A DNA stretch of 64,000 nt, taken from assembly GCA_004193205.1 (NCBI GenBank), contig RZUM01000009.1:62001-126000 (forward strand), written 5' to 3'. Each line of letters starts with the position of its first letter. Position 1 is the stretch's first letter. The stretch is from Gordonia sediminis. GTDB taxonomy: Bacteria > Actinomycetota > Actinomycetes > Mycobacteriales > Mycobacteriaceae. Below, piece by piece: positions 27,662-36,649 of the stretch. The notes under the pieces are model-generated. The model ran no database searches. It was not told the DNA's origin and saw only the letters and a list, made by a program, of their open reading frames with translations. The translations under genes were made by a program, and so were the position numbers.

Positions 27662-28714
27662 TCAGAGCTGCTCGGTCTCAGCGAAATCCTCACCGGAATC
27701 GGCGTCGAAGGACGCGTCATCCGACCACGTACCGGTCGCCGGGTCGTAACCGGCCACCTGCGACGGGTCGAAGCTGGCCGGGCTGTCCTTGAGCGACAGA
27801 CCCAGCGCATGCAGCTTGACCTTGACCTCATCGATCGACTTCTGCCCGAAGTTGCGGATGTCGAGCAGGTCCGACTCGGTCCGGGCCACCAGCTCGCCGA
27901 CGGTGTGCACACCCTCGCGCTTGAGGCAGTTGTAGGACCGCACGGTCAGCTCCAGATCCTCGATCGGCAGGCTGAACGACGCGATGTGGTCGGCTTCGGC
28001 CGGCGACGGTCCGATCTCGATGCCCTCGGCCTCCACGTTGAGCTCCCGGGCGAGCCCGAACAGCTCGACCAGGGTCTTGCCCGCGGAAGCCAGCGCGTCA
28101 CGCGCGGTCATCGAGTTCTTGGTCTCCACATCGAGCACGAGCCGATCGAAGTCGGTGCGCTGCTCGACACGGGTGGCCTCGACCTTGTAGGTCACCTTGA
28201 GCACCGGCGAGTAGATCGAGTCGACCGGGATGCGACCGATCTCGGCGCCCGACGCCTTGTTCTGCACGGCCGGCACATAACCGCGGCCCCGCTCGACGAC
28301 GAGCTCGATCTCGAGCTTGCCCTTATCGTTCAGGGTGGCGATGTGCAGGTCAGGGTTGTGCACGGTGACACCGGCCGGAGGCACGATGTCGGCGCCGGTG
28401 ACGGTGCCCGGACCCTGCTTGCGCACGTACATGGTGACCGGCTCGTCCTCTTCGGAGCTCACCACGAGGCCCTTGAGGTTCAGGATGATGTCGGTGACGT
28501 CTTCCTTCACCCCGGGGACGGTGGTGAACTCGTGCAGGACACCGTCGATGCGGATGCTGGTGATCGCAGCGCCGGGGATCGACGAGAGCAGGGTACGACG
28601 CAGCGAGTTGCCGAGGGTGTAGCCGAAGCCCGGTTCGAGAGGCTCGATGACGAACTTCGAGCGGTCCTCGGCGATGATCTCCTCGGTCAGAGTGGGTCGC
28701 TGTGAGATGAGCAT
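27662..28714 (-). CDS. rpoA: DNA-directed RNA polymerase subunit alpha
   Basis: The 350-aa alpha subunit has an N-terminal dimerisation and assembly domain ([31 protein letters not shown]). A linker and the C-terminal helix-hairpin-helix domain follow ([40 protein letters not shown]), which contacts activators and UP elements. The acidic tail is common in actinobacteria. It lies between rpsD and rplQ in the standard alpha operon order. Confidence 0.98.
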   Translation of the reverse strand: MLISQRPTLTEEIIAEDRSKFVIEPLEPGFGYTLGNSLRRTLLSSIPGAAITSIRIDGVLHEFTTVPGVKEDVTDIILNLKGLVVSSEEDEPVTMYVRKQGPGTVTGADIVPPAGVTVHNPDLHIATLNDKGKLEIELVVERGRGYVPAVQNKASGAEIGRIPVDSIYSPVLKVTYKVEATRVEQRTDFDRLVLDVETKNSMTARDALASAGKTLVELFGLARELNVEAEGIEIGPSPAEADHIASFSLPIEDLELTVRSYNCLKREGVHTVGELVARTESDLLDIRNFGQKSIDEVKVKLHALGLSLKDSPASFDPSQVAGYDPATGTWSDDASFDADSGEDFAETEQL

Positions 28715-28792
28715 TTCTTGTATATCTCCTTGTGGCCGACCGCTATTTGACGGCCTAGAAGTGGACCGAACAGCTGTCGCTGTTGGGCTGGA

Positions 28793-29398
28793 TTACTTGG
28801 AGTAGAACTCGACGATGAGCTGTTCAGACAGCGGAACGTCGATCTGGGCGCGCTCGGGCACCTGGTGCACGAGGATGCGCAGCGTCGACGGAACCACCTG
28901 CAGCCAACCCGGGACCGGACGATCGCCGACGAGCTCCTTGGCGATCTGGAACGGGACGGTCTGCAGCGACTTCGGACGGACGTCGATGATGTCGTACTGG
29001 CTGACGCGGTAGCTGGGCACGTCGACATTCACACCGTTGACGGTGAAATGGCCGTGGGTGACCATCTGGCGGGCCTGACGACGGGTCCGGGCCAGGCCGG
29101 CGCGGTACACGACGTTGTCGAGGCGGGTTTCGAGGATGCGCAGCAGCTCGTCACCGGTCTTGCCGGTACGACGGTTCGCCTCTTCGTAGTAGCGACGGAA
29201 CTGCTTCTCCATCACTCCGTAGGTGAAGCGTGCCTTCTGCTTCTCCTGCAGCTGCAGCAGGTACTCGCTCTCCTTGATCCGCGAGCGGCCGTGCTGGCCG
29301 GGCGGATAGGGGCGACGTTCGAACGCCTGATCGCCGCCGACGAGGTCGACGCGCAGACGACGGGACTTCTTGGTTGCGGGGCCGGTATAACGAGCCAT
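28793..29398 (-). CDS. rpsD: 30S ribosomal protein S4
   Basis: The 201-aa protein nucleates 30S assembly and binds 16S rRNA. It starts MARYTGPATKKSRRLRVDL and contains the S4 RNA-binding fold (RLDNVVYRAGLARTRRQARQMVTHGHFTVNGVNVDVPSY). Length and sequence match the zinc-finger-free actinobacterial form. Between rpsK and rpoA. Confidence 0.98.
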   Translation of the reverse strand: MARYTGPATKKSRRLRVDLVGGDQAFERRPYPPGQHGRSRIKESEYLLQLQEKQKARFTYGVMEKQFRRYYEEANRRTGKTGDELLRILETRLDNVVYRAGLARTRRQARQMVTHGHFTVNGVNVDVPSYRVSQYDIIDVRPKSLQTVPFQIAKELVGDRPVPGWLQVVPSTLRILVHQVPERAQIDVPLSEQLIVEFYSK

Positions 29399-29423
29399 TT
29401 TCTTTTACCTCTTCCTTTCCCGC

Positions 29424-29831
29424 TTAGACCCGACGCCGCTTGGGCGGACGGCAGCCGTTGTGCGGCTGCGGGGTGACATCAGAAATGGTGCCGACCTCGA
29501 GGCCGGCGGCCTGCAGCGACCGGATGGCGGTCTCACGACCCGAACCCGGTCCCTTGACGAACACGTCGACCTTCTTGACGCCGTGCTCGGCGGCCTTGCG
29601 CGCAGCGTTCTCCGCCGCGAGCTGAGCCGCGAACGGGGTGCTCTTGCGCGAGCCCTTGAAGCCGACGTGACCCGACGACGCCCAGCTGATGACGTTGCCG
29701 TTGGGGTCGGTGATCGACACGATGGTGTTGTTGAACGTCGACTTGATGTGTGCGTTGCCGTGCGGGACGTTCTTCTTATCGCGACGGCGTGCGCCCTTCT
29801 TGGGGCCTGCGCTACGTGACTTAGGAGGCAT
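29424..29831 (-). CDS. rpsK: 30S ribosomal protein S11
   Basis: The 135-aa platform protein shows [41 protein letters not shown] and the C-terminus [16 protein letters not shown], all diagnostic of S11. Its ATG overlaps the last base of the rpsM stop codon (TAATG), so the two are coupled. Confidence 0.98.
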   Translation of the reverse strand: MPPKSRSAGPKKGARRRDKKNVPHGNAHIKSTFNNTIVSITDPNGNVISWASSGHVGFKGSRKSTPFAAQLAAENAARKAAEHGVKKVDVFVKGPGSGRETAIRSLQAAGLEVGTISDVTPQPHNGCRPPKRRRV

Positions 29832-30199
29832 TACTTCTTCTTCCCGGCGATGGTCTTCTTCGGGCCCTTACGAGTACGGGCATTGGTCTTGGTGCGCTGT
29901 CCGCGGACGGGCAGGCCACGACGGTGGCGCAGACCCTGGTAGCAGCCGATCTCGATCTTGCGACGGATGTCGGCCTGCACCTCGCGGCGCAGATCACCCT
30001 CGACCTTCACCGAGGCCTCGATGTACTCACGCAGCTTTGCGACGTCTGCGTCGGTGAGATCCTTCGCGCGGAGGTCCGGGCTCAGCCCGGTGCCCTCGAG
30101 GATCTCCTTGGAGGTGGTACGGCCAACTCCATAGATGTAGGTCAGTGCGATCTCCAGCCGCTTCTCACGGGGGAGATCCACACCAGCAACACGTGCCAT
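29831..30199 (-). CDS. rpsM: 30S ribosomal protein S13
   Basis: The 122-aa protein contacts the 50S subunit and P-site tRNA. It begins [21 protein letters not shown] and has the conserved region [22 protein letters not shown] and a lysine-rich end. A leader of about 210 bp without a gene separates it from rpmJ upstream. Confidence 0.98.
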   Translation of the reverse strand: MARVAGVDLPREKRLEIALTYIYGVGRTTSKEILEGTGLSPDLRAKDLTDADVAKLREYIEASVKVEGDLRREVQADIRRKIEIGCYQGLRHRRGLPVRGQRTKTNARTRKGPKKTIAGKKK

Positions 30200-30411
30200 G
30201 TGGCGGATTTCCTTTACTTCTCAGAGGTCTGCTCCTGGTCCGTCCCCGACTCTTCTGTGGTGATGCTGCGGGGCTCCGGCCTCTGAACCGGAGGTGGGCG
30301 CCGACCCGTTTGTCGACGCTGGTGCCAGGAGGGCTTCACAAGGTGCTGTTCAGCTCTGTCATCGATATTCAGTTTTCGTGTATCTCAAGCGACCCCGAGG
30401 GTTGCGAGTGA

Positions 30412-30525
30412 TCAGCCCTGACGCTGCTTGTGACGCAGGTTCTCGCAGATCACCATGACCCGGCCGTTGCGGCGGATCACCTTGCACTTCTCGCAGATCG
30501 GCTTGACGCTCGGCTGAACCTTCAC
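30412..30525 (-). CDS. rpmJ: 50S ribosomal protein L36
   Basis: This 37-aa zinc-ribbon protein reads [20 protein letters not shown], then ...[15 protein letters not shown]. The CxxC...C...H set ([13 protein letters not shown]) is complete, so it is the zinc-binding form. It uses a GTG start at 30525 with AAGGAGAAG upstream. It lies between infA and rpsM in the usual order. Confidence 0.97.
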   Translation of the reverse strand: MKVQPSVKPICEKCKVIRRNGRVMVICENLRHKQRQG

Positions 30526-30603
30526 GTCCGCTTCTCCTTGAATGGTCCAGGCACGACAAAAGCCGCACCTGTTGGTGTCCTCACCCGAAATTCGGGGGAA
30601 GTC

Positions 30604-30825
30604 CTACTTGTACCGATAAACGATGCGCCCACGACCGAGGTCGTAGGGCGAGAGTTCCACGACGACCCGGTCCTCGGGCAGGATGCGGATGTAGTGCTGC
30701 CGCATCTTGCCGCTGATGTGGGCGAGAACCTTGTGACCGTTCTCCAGCTCAATGCGAAACATCGCATTTGGCAGGGGTTCGATGACTCGTCCCTCGACCT
30801 CAATGGCCCCGTCTTTTTTCGCCAT
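30604..30825 (-). CDS. infA: Translation initiation factor IF-1
   Basis: The 73-aa OB-fold protein starts [20 protein letters not shown] and ends [15 protein letters not shown], the standard IF-1 sequence. IF-1 binds the ribosomal A site during initiation. It is the first gene of the infA-rpmJ-rpsM-rpsK-rpsD-rpoA-rplQ-truA block. About 250 bp of non-coding DNA separate it from the divergent DUF4236 gene. In many bacteria map precedes infA directly; here map is 9 kb away. Confidence 0.98.
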   Translation of the reverse strand: MAKKDGAIEVEGRVIEPLPNAMFRIELENGHKVLAHISGKMRQHYIRILPEDRVVVELSPYDLGRGRIVYRYK

Positions 30826-31077
30826 GTCCTCCGCGATCCTGGCCGCTCATCCGATTGGCCCGGTTGACTCCGTGTTTATCCGTTACGGTGTTGGCACCGA
30901 GTCGGCTGACCGGTACCGGTGGTGGGTGTCCTACCCCGGCCCTACCGTGTGCAATCTCGTTGACACGCCGAGGCCGGCATGCGACGCACACCGACGTTCT
31001 ATGTTACGCGAACTGCTGTAACAGACCAAACCGCCCACTTGGACCGCGCTCGCCGGGTCTGCGGTGAAAATAGAGCC

Positions 31078-32205
31078 GTGGCTGGTTTCTTCTCCGTCCG
31101 ACTCGCACCCGGCCTGCGGATCAGTGCCTCGCGGCGCGGTCTGCGCGCCCACGTCGGACCACGCGGCGCGCGTCTGCATGTCGGTGGTGGCCGCACCGGC
31201 GTGTCCACCGGGGCCGGTCCATTCACCTACTACACGAGCCTCCCCCGGCCCGGGGGAACCGGGACCGCCGCCGCATCGCGGCAGCTCGTCGAGGTCCGCA
31301 CGCAGGCGCAGCGGGCGAAGCTCGGGCAGGCGCAGGAGATTTCCGCGACCCTCGACGCGATCATGGCGATCCACCGCACCGAGTTCGGCCCGGCCATCCG
31401 ACCGCAGGCACCCCCGGCACCGCCGGTCGACTTCGCCCCGATCCTGGCCGGACACCGCAAAGCCGCCAAACGTGCCACGAGCGTCTTCGACCGAGCGGCA
31501 CGAAAGAACGCGCTCGCGTGGGCCGAGCACAACGCCCGAATCGAATGGGAGCACGTCACCGCCGGGCGCGAAGCGGAGCGGGCCCACCGGCAAGCCGATG
31601 CCGATACCTGGTGGGCGAGGCTGTGCGGTTGCGATCCCGTCACGGTCCTCGCCGCGCTCGCCGCGGCCTTCGAGGACAACGATGCTGCCGCGGCCGCGGT
31701 CGGGGTGAGCGGCACCGAGGTGTCGCTGGTCGTCGAGGTGCCCGCGGAGGACGCGATCCCCGAACGGCTGCCCACCACCACCGAGGCCGGCAACCTGTCG
31801 CTGCGCAGGATGACCAAGACTGAGGTCGCCGAGTTCTACACGGCACTGGTCGCCGGCTACGTGCTGGTCACGCTGCGCGAGGCGTTCGCCGTCGCGCCCG
31901 GGCTCACCGCGGCGCGGATCGTCGCCGTCCGCGCATCGGGCATCAACGCGTACGGTGCCCGCACGGCCGAGGTCATCCTCGCGGCCCGATGCACCCGCAC
32001 CGCCCTCGACGGCGTGCAGTGGGATCAGGTCGACGCCACCCGGATCATGGACGACTGCCTGACCGACCACGTCACCAACCGCAACGGCCGGACCGGCGCG
32101 CTGCGCCCCGTCGACCTGACCGACGAGCCGGATCTGCGGGCCGTCGTCGATGCCTTCGACCTCGACGACGACGTCGCGACCTTCGACGTCGACTCCGCGG
32201 TCTGA
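31078..32205 (+). CDS. DUF4236-domain protein with long uncharacterised C-terminal region
   Basis: The first 55 residues (AGFFSVRLAPGLRISASRRGLRAHVGPRGARLHVGGG) match DUF4236, a small beta-rich domain of unknown role often found at the N-terminus of phage-related or membrane-linked proteins. The following 320 residues contain a helical, Ala-rich, charged region (RKAAKRATSVFDRAARKNALAWAEHNARIEWEHV, about 120-160). A more globular C-terminal part with VTVLAALAAAFEDNDAAAAAV and RASGINAYGARTAEVILAARCT comes after that; I recognise no family in it. No signal peptide or membrane helix is seen, so it is probably cytoplasmic. The GTG at 31078 starts the domain directly. Divergent from infA. Confidence 0.72.
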   Translation: MAGFFSVRLAPGLRISASRRGLRAHVGPRGARLHVGGGRTGVSTGAGPFTYYTSLPRPGGTGTAAASRQLVEVRTQAQRAKLGQAQEISATLDAIMAIHRTEFGPAIRPQAPPAPPVDFAPILAGHRKAAKRATSVFDRAARKNALAWAEHNARIEWEHVTAGREAERAHRQADADTWWARLCGCDPVTVLAALAAAFEDNDAAAAAVGVSGTEVSLVVEVPAEDAIPERLPTTTEAGNLSLRRMTKTEVAEFYTALVAGYVLVTLREAFAVAPGLTAARIVAVRASGINAYGARTAEVILAARCTRTALDGVQWDQVDATRIMDDCLTDHVTNRNGRTGALRPVDLTDEPDLRAVVDAFDLDDDVATFDVDSAV

Positions 32206-32231
32206 CCCTGCGGTCCGACCCTGCGGCCCCG

Positions 32232-33431
32232 TCATCCGCCGACGCGTGCCCGCGGATCGAGCGCCACCCGGTGGTCGAACATCCACGCCTGCGATTTCTC
32301 GGTGACGACATGCCGGAAGACGATCCGCATCGCCGCGTCGTTGAGGACCCGGCGAATCCCGCGCGGGGTCTTGGTGCTGCTCGCCCGCGCCCCGACGGCG
32401 ACGATCCGCTCGACCCGGGCCCGTCGGGCCTTCTCGAAACCCTCGAAGCCGGCCTCGATCGTCGTCGCGGCCGCCAACGACGACGCCATCACGACCGCAT
32501 CCTCGAGAGCCATCGAGGCACCCTGCCCCGAACTCGGTGCAGGCGCGTGGATCGCATCACCGACAAGGCCGACCCGGCCCCGGTGCCAGACCGGAACCGA
32601 CGGCAGGTCGTAGGTGTTGTCGGCGGCGAGTTCGAGGCGACCTCGCGCGATCAGTTCGGCGAACGGGCCGGCATCCGGGGTTGCCAACGCGTGGAGCCGG
32701 TCGCGCCACGCCGACTCCGAGGTGGCCGACCGCTGTGGAGCCGAGATCGGGGCCTCCGGCACGTTGACGAACCACACGACGTCGCCGGTCGGCGTCGGCA
32801 GGGCGCCGAAGAAGGCGCGACGCCCGAACACGAAGTACCAGGACTCGGCGGGCAACGTCGCCGCGATCGTCGGGTCGTGGGTGACACCGCCGAAGTTGGT
32901 GAGCCCGACGTAGCGGCCCGTCGGCGTATCCGGGTCGATCGCGGTGCGGACCGCCGAGTGGATGCCGTCGGCACCGATGACGAGATCCCCGGTCAGGCGC
33001 GTGCCGTCATCGCACACCACCGCGGCGCCGCGAGCGTCCTGCTCCACACCCGACACACGCATACCGCCGAGGACCTCGATGCCCCGTCGTCGCGCCTCGT
33101 CGACCAGCGTTCCGGCCAGCCGCGGTCGTTTGAACGACAACGCGGGGGTGCCGTCGGGCAGCGGCGTCCCCAGCGACAACACACCGAGTTCACGGCCGGT
33201 CGCCCCGACCATCACGTTGCGCCTCGTCGGCACCCCGAACGCACGTACCGGATCGAGCGCGTCGATCACATCGAGCGCCGCGAGTCCGTTCGGTGCGATG
33301 GTGAACCACGAGCCCGCGTCGCGGTTGGCCGCGGACCTCGCCTCGATCACCACAGCGTCGACACCAACCGCCCGCAGTGCCATCGCGGTCGCCGGTCCGG
33401 CGATTCCTCCACCCACTATCAGAGCCCGCAT
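32232..33431 (-). CDS. FAD-dependent monooxygenase (PHBH/aromatic hydroxylase family)
   Basis: The 399-aa flavoprotein has the FAD-binding dinucleotide motif ALIVGGGIAGPATAMALRAVG, the family 'DG' motif GDLVIGADGIHSAVRT, and the ribityl-binding GLVGDAIHAPAPSSGQGASMALEDA. The group hydroxylates aromatic or polyketide-like substrates using NAD(P)H; the substrate is unknown. The ATG at 33431 gives MRALIVGGG with AAGGGA upstream. It is divergent from a MarR gene with palindromes between, so the MarR protein probably represses it. MarR/monooxygenase pairs often answer to antibiotics or phenolics. Confidence 0.88.
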   Translation of the reverse strand: MRALIVGGGIAGPATAMALRAVGVDAVVIEARSAANRDAGSWFTIAPNGLAALDVIDALDPVRAFGVPTRRNVMVGATGRELGVLSLGTPLPDGTPALSFKRPRLAGTLVDEARRRGIEVLGGMRVSGVEQDARGAAVVCDDGTRLTGDLVIGADGIHSAVRTAIDPDTPTGRYVGLTNFGGVTHDPTIAATLPAESWYFVFGRRAFFGALPTPTGDVVWFVNVPEAPISAPQRSATSESAWRDRLHALATPDAGPFAELIARGRLELAADNTYDLPSVPVWHRGRVGLVGDAIHAPAPSSGQGASMALEDAVVMASSLAAATTIEAGFEGFEKARRARVERIVAVGARASSTKTPRGIRRVLNDAAMRIVFRHVVTEKSQAWMFDHRVALDPRARVGG

Positions 33432-33442
33432 GTCATGATCCC

Positions 33443-33493
33443 TTCGTACGAAACTTGTACCTTTCAAAAATCGAATCTTTCGTATTTCGAAAG
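33443..33493. promoter_or_regulatory. Two palindromic operators between the monooxygenase and MarR genes
   Basis: A perfect 10-bp palindrome TTCGTACGAA (33443-33452) lies 12 bp upstream of the monooxygenase start. CTTTCG-TATTT-CGAAAG (33477-33493) covers the ribosome binding site of the MarR gene. The placement suggests dual control by the MarR protein, including autorepression. Confidence 0.6.
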
Positions 33494-33502
33494 GAAACCA
33501 CG

Positions 33503-33964
33503 ATGGCCGTCTCCCGTCAAGAGGCGATCGGCGCCGTCGGCCGCGCTCTGCAGGGCTATCAGCGCACGGTGCAGTCGTTCGACGACGCCGTCGCGCGACG
33601 GCTCGGCGTCGGCCCGGCCGACCTGCGCTGTCTGGACTGGCTGTCGGAGGCCCCGCGCACCGCCGGCGAGCTGTCGGTGGCCACCGGTCTGCGCCCGGCC
33701 GCGACGACGGCTCTCATCGATCGGCTCACCGACAAGGGGTTCGTCCGGCGCATTTCCTCGCCCACCGATCGCCGCCGCGTCCTCGTCGAGCTCACCGAGG
33801 AAGGGCGGCAACGGATCTGGGAGTGCTACGGCCCGATGGTGGACGAGGGTCAACACCTGTTCGACGGGTATTCGGCGGCGCAGCTGGAGATGCTCGGCGC
33901 GCTGCTCGACGAGATGTCGGCCCTCACCGAACGACACCGCGAACACATCGAGAACCAGAACTGA
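33503..33964 (+). CDS. MarR-family transcriptional regulator
   Basis: The 153-aa protein has the MarR winged helix: LRCLDWLSEAPRTAGELSVATGLRPAATTALIDRLTDKGFVRR with the wing SSPTDRRRVLVELTEEGRQR. Flanking helices provide dimerisation. The ATG at 33503 follows AAAGGAAA, which lies inside a palindrome, so the protein could block its own translation start region by DNA binding. It is divergent from the FAD monooxygenase and followed after 8 bp by a DUF1801 gene, likely co-transcribed. Confidence 0.9.
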   Translation: MAVSRQEAIGAVGRALQGYQRTVQSFDDAVARRLGVGPADLRCLDWLSEAPRTAGELSVATGLRPAATTALIDRLTDKGFVRRISSPTDRRRVLVELTEEGRQRIWECYGPMVDEGQHLFDGYSAAQLEMLGALLDEMSALTERHREHIENQN

Positions 33965-33972
33965 GAGGGCTC

Positions 33973-34314
33973 ATGGGCACCATCGACGACTACCTCGGCG
34001 GCCTCGACGACGACGACCGCGCCGCGATCGACCGTGTCTATGCGATCGCGCGTGACCTCGTTCCCGAGGCCGAGCAGGGCACGAGCTACGGGATGCCCGC
34101 GCTCATCTACCACGGCAAACCGCTGCTGTCGGTGATGCGCACCAAGAAGCACATCGGTGTGTATCCGTTCGGCCAGGACGCGGTGACCGCGGCCGCACCC
34201 CTGCTCGACGGGTTCGACCACGACAAGGGCACGATTCGCTTCCAGCCGGGCAGACCCCTCCCCGACGACACGATCGCGGCGTTCGTGCTGTTTCGCCGCG
34301 ATCAGATCGGCTGA
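33973..34314 (+). CDS. DUF1801 (YdhG-like) family protein
   Basis: The 113-aa protein starts MGTIDDYLGGLDDDDRAAI and has the family core EQGTSYGMPALIYHGKPLLSVMRTKKHIGVYPFG and the end TIAAFVLFRRDQ. This fold (frataxin-like alpha/beta) includes B. subtilis YdhG/FraH-type proteins with proposed iron handling; the function is not settled. It follows the MarR gene by 8 bp with GAGAGGG as ribosome binding site, so the two form a unit. Confidence 0.82.
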   Translation: MGTIDDYLGGLDDDDRAAIDRVYAIARDLVPEAEQGTSYGMPALIYHGKPLLSVMRTKKHIGVYPFGQDAVTAAAPLLDGFDHDKGTIRFQPGRPLPDDTIAAFVLFRRDQIG

Positions 34315-34383
34315 CCGGAGAGCGACCACCACGCGGCCCGATGGTGCACCGCCGAACCGGTCGAACCTGGCACACTGGCTGCC

Positions 34384-34770
34384 ATGTCCGCGTTCTTGAT
34401 TCGCTCCGCGTTCACCGGATTCGCGCTGTGGATCGCAACCCTGATCGTGTCGGGTCTCGATTTCGTCGGCGGGACCACCGGCTGGGAACAGTTCGGCATC
34501 GTCGTCGTGGTCTCGCTGATCTTCGGTGTGATCAACGCCTTCATCAAGCCGATCGTGCAGATCCTGTCGATCCCCCTCTACATCCTCACGCTCGGCCTCA
34601 TCCACATCGTCATCAATGCGTTCATGCTGGAGATCACCGCCTGGATCACCCGCAACACGACGCACTGGGGACTCGAGGTCGACAGCTTCTTCTGGTCGGC
34701 GATCTTCGGCGCCATCGTCATCTCGATCGTGGGATGGATGCTCGATCTACTGCTCAAGGAGCCGGTATGA
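34384..34770 (+). CDS. Phage holin family 4 / YvlD-like membrane protein
   Basis: The 128-aa protein has four predicted membrane helices and the family signature LIFGVINAFIKPIVQILSIPLYILTLGLIHIVINAFMLEI. Despite the Pfam name these chromosomal proteins (B. subtilis YvlD relatives) are not phage holins and have no proven role. The ATGA overlap with the downstream lipoprotein gene indicates coupled translation. Confidence 0.85.
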   Translation: MSAFLIRSAFTGFALWIATLIVSGLDFVGGTTGWEQFGIVVVVSLIFGVINAFIKPIVQILSIPLYILTLGLIHIVINAFMLEITAWITRNTTHWGLEVDSFFWSAIFGAIVISIVGWMLDLLLKEPV

Positions 34771-35498
34771 GTTCTGGTCGGACGACATTCACCCGACTGC
34801 TGACCCTGGTGGCCATCGTCGCGGCGGTCCTCGGGGTGGCCGCCTGCGGCGACGACAGCGGCGACGGCGACAAGCCGCGCACGGTGACCGTGGTCGGCTC
34901 GGGCAAGGTCACCGGAACCCCGGACACGCTGCGGGCGGACATCGGTGTGGAGGCCACCGCAGCCGACGTCTCGAGTGCGCTCAACGAGTCGAGCGCCCAG
35001 GTCACCAAGGTGACCGACGCCGTCGTCGCGGCCGGGGTGGACCGCAAGGACATCCAGACCCAGCAGGTCAGTCTGACCCCGCGGTATTCGACGGCCGCAC
35101 CCGGTGGTACCTCGGAGATCACCGGATATCAGGCCACCAACACCATCCGGGTGACCATCCGCGACCTCGCCAAGGCATCGGACATCCTCGCCGCAGCAGC
35201 CACTGCCGGCGGCGACAACACCCGGATCAGCAACGTCGCCTTCGCCATCGACGACGATTCGGAACTGATGACGCAGGCCCGCGAGGCCGCGTTCGACGAC
35301 GCGCGGTCGCGCGCCGAACAGTACGCCTCGCTGGCCGGCGATTCACTGGGCAAGGTACAGACCATCACCGAGGAGACCAGCGGACAGACCCAACCGGTCA
35401 CCGTGCAGCGCGACGCCGTCGCGGCATCACCGGTTCCGATCGAGCCGGGCGAGCAGACGCTCACCTTCTCGGTGACCGTCACCTATGCATTGACCTGA
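34767..35498 (+). CDS. SIMPL-domain (DUF541) lipoprotein
   Basis: The 243-aa product has a signal peptide with a lipobox (VLGVAAC, Cys about 27), then the SIMPL/DUF541 domain (TVVGSGKVTGTPDTLRADIG, DIQTQQVSLTPRYS, GYQATNTIRVTIRD, ARSRAEQYASLAGDSLGKV). Bacterial members such as BP26 of Brucella form periplasmic oligomers or are linked to oxidative stress. The start overlaps the holin-like gene (ATGA). It is convergent with the flavodoxin gene. Confidence 0.87.
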   Translation: MSSGRTTFTRLLTLVAIVAAVLGVAACGDDSGDGDKPRTVTVVGSGKVTGTPDTLRADIGVEATAADVSSALNESSAQVTKVTDAVVAAGVDRKDIQTQQVSLTPRYSTAAPGGTSEITGYQATNTIRVTIRDLAKASDILAAAATAGGDNTRISNVAFAIDDDSELMTQAREAAFDDARSRAEQYASLAGDSLGKVQTITEETSGQTQPVTVQRDAVAASPVPIEPGEQTLTFSVTVTYALT

Positions 35499-35506
35499 GC
35501 ACCTGA

Positions 35507-35540
35507 CACAGATCTGACCGGGCCGACGATCAGGTCTGTG
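35507..35540. terminator. Terminator-like hairpin between convergent genes
   Basis: CACAGATCTGA and TCAGGTCTGTG pair over 11 bp with one G-T wobble. The element sits between the SIMPL lipoprotein gene and the flavodoxin gene, the second arm overlapping the flavodoxin stop codon. Confidence 0.5.
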
Positions 35541-36057
35541 GTTGCGCCGCCGCGCCGAGTTCGGTGGCGATCTCCGCGCCCCACTTCCGGATCTGGTCCC
35601 AGTCGCGGGAATCGCGGAACTCCTCGGGGGTGTTGCGCGCCATCGCCTTCTCGATGAAGCCGTGCGGGTCCTCCGGAATTTTCCCGGCGAAGACCACGTG
35701 ACCACGCAGCCCGACCGACTCGGCGAGCCCGAGCACATGATGGGGCTCGAGCCACTTGGAGTCCTCTTCGAGTTCCTTGTCCACGTTCTCCCCGACCGGA
35801 CCGGACGTGAAGATCCAGAACGGCACCTGCTTGAGCGCGTCGAGATTGTGTTTGAGGAAGGTTCGCGCGTGCCGCAGCCAGCGGCCCGCGTACATCGCGC
35901 TGCCGAGGACGACGGCGTCGTAGCCCTCGGCGCTCGTCTCCCCGGCTTCGAGGCACTCGACATCGAGCCCGTGCGCGCGCAACTCGTCGGCGACGGCGTC
36001 GGCGATCTCCGCGGTCGAGTGATGCTTACTTGCGTATGCGACCAGCACCTTTGTCAT
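35530..36057 (-). CDS. Flavodoxin-domain protein (HemG-like)
   Basis: The 175-aa protein has the FMN phosphate loop at its N-terminus ([20 protein letters not shown]), the segment [23 protein letters not shown], and [11 protein letters not shown]. This is the flavodoxin_5 type that includes E. coli HemG menaquinone-dependent protoporphyrinogen dehydrogenase. In actinobacteria many copies exist and the substrate cannot be fixed. ATG at 36057. It is divergent from dtd. Confidence 0.82.
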   Translation of the reverse strand: MTKVLVAYASKHHSTAEIADAVADELRAHGLDVECLEAGETSAEGYDAVVLGSAMYAGRWLRHARTFLKHNLDALKQVPFWIFTSGPVGENVDKELEEDSKWLEPHHVLGLAESVGLRGHVVFAGKIPEDPHGFIEKAMARNTPEEFRDSRDWDQIRKWGAEIATELGAAAQPQT

Positions 36058-36166
36058 GACTCAATTGTCGGCCGCCGACTCTGGTGTGAGCCAGGGCACA
36101 AGGACTCACGCACGCGGCCCGCCTGCCCTGTCACGCCGGGCCCCCGCCCATGGCACGCTGATGCGC

Positions 36167-36619
36167 ATGCGTGCTGTGGTTCAACGTGTCACCGAGGCAT
36201 CCGTGCTCGTCGACGGTCAGAAAGTCGGCGAACTCGAACTCGCCGACGGGACCCAGGGGCTCGTCGCCCTCATCGGCGTCACCCACGACGACACGCCCGA
36301 GCGGGCCGTCGCCCTCGCCGACAAGATCTGGCGGCTGCGCATCCTCGACCCCGACGACGACGGCAGGGAGCGCTCGGCCTCCGACGTCGATGCACCGATC
36401 CTGGTGGTCAGCCAGTTCACGCTGCACGCCAACACCGCCAAGGGCCGTCGTCCGTCGTGGAACGCCGCGGCGCCCGGACCGGTGGCGCAACCGCTCGTCG
36501 ACGCGGTGGTCGACGCGCTGCGCTCGGCCGGTGCAACGGTCGCCACCGGCGAGTTCGGTGCGCATATGCAGGTGCGGTTGGTCAACGACGGCCCGGTGAC
36601 CCTGATCCTCGACGTCTGA
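36167..36619 (+). CDS. dtd: D-aminoacyl-tRNA deacylase
   Basis: The 150-aa enzyme removes D-amino acids wrongly charged on tRNA. It has the start [17 protein letters not shown], the conserved [17 protein letters not shown] segment (catalytic SQxxL) and the C-terminal cross-subunit motif [11 protein letters not shown] (Gly-cisPro). An ATG two codons upstream (36161) is also possible. Thirty base pairs upstream of fdhD on the same strand. Confidence 0.95.
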   Translation: MRAVVQRVTEASVLVDGQKVGELELADGTQGLVALIGVTHDDTPERAVALADKIWRLRILDPDDDGRERSASDVDAPILVVSQFTLHANTAKGRRPSWNAAAPGPVAQPLVDAVVDALRSAGATVATGEFGAHMQVRLVNDGPVTLILDV

Positions 36620-36649
36620 TCACAGGTCACCGTCACTATCGTTGAGCGC

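Noticed and set aside
26834-28705. Long plus-strand open frame opposite truA, rplQ and rpoA
   Set aside because: It covers three conserved genes on the other strand and has no recognisable motif.
30200-30411. Promoter between rpmJ and rpsM
   Set aside because: A TTGAGA hexamer on the minus strand has only a poorly spaced -10 candidate, so I did not list it.
34384-34770. Prophage remnant suggested by the 'phage holin family 4' protein
   Set aside because: The family name is historical; there are no other phage genes nearby and the gene is coupled to a lipoprotein gene.
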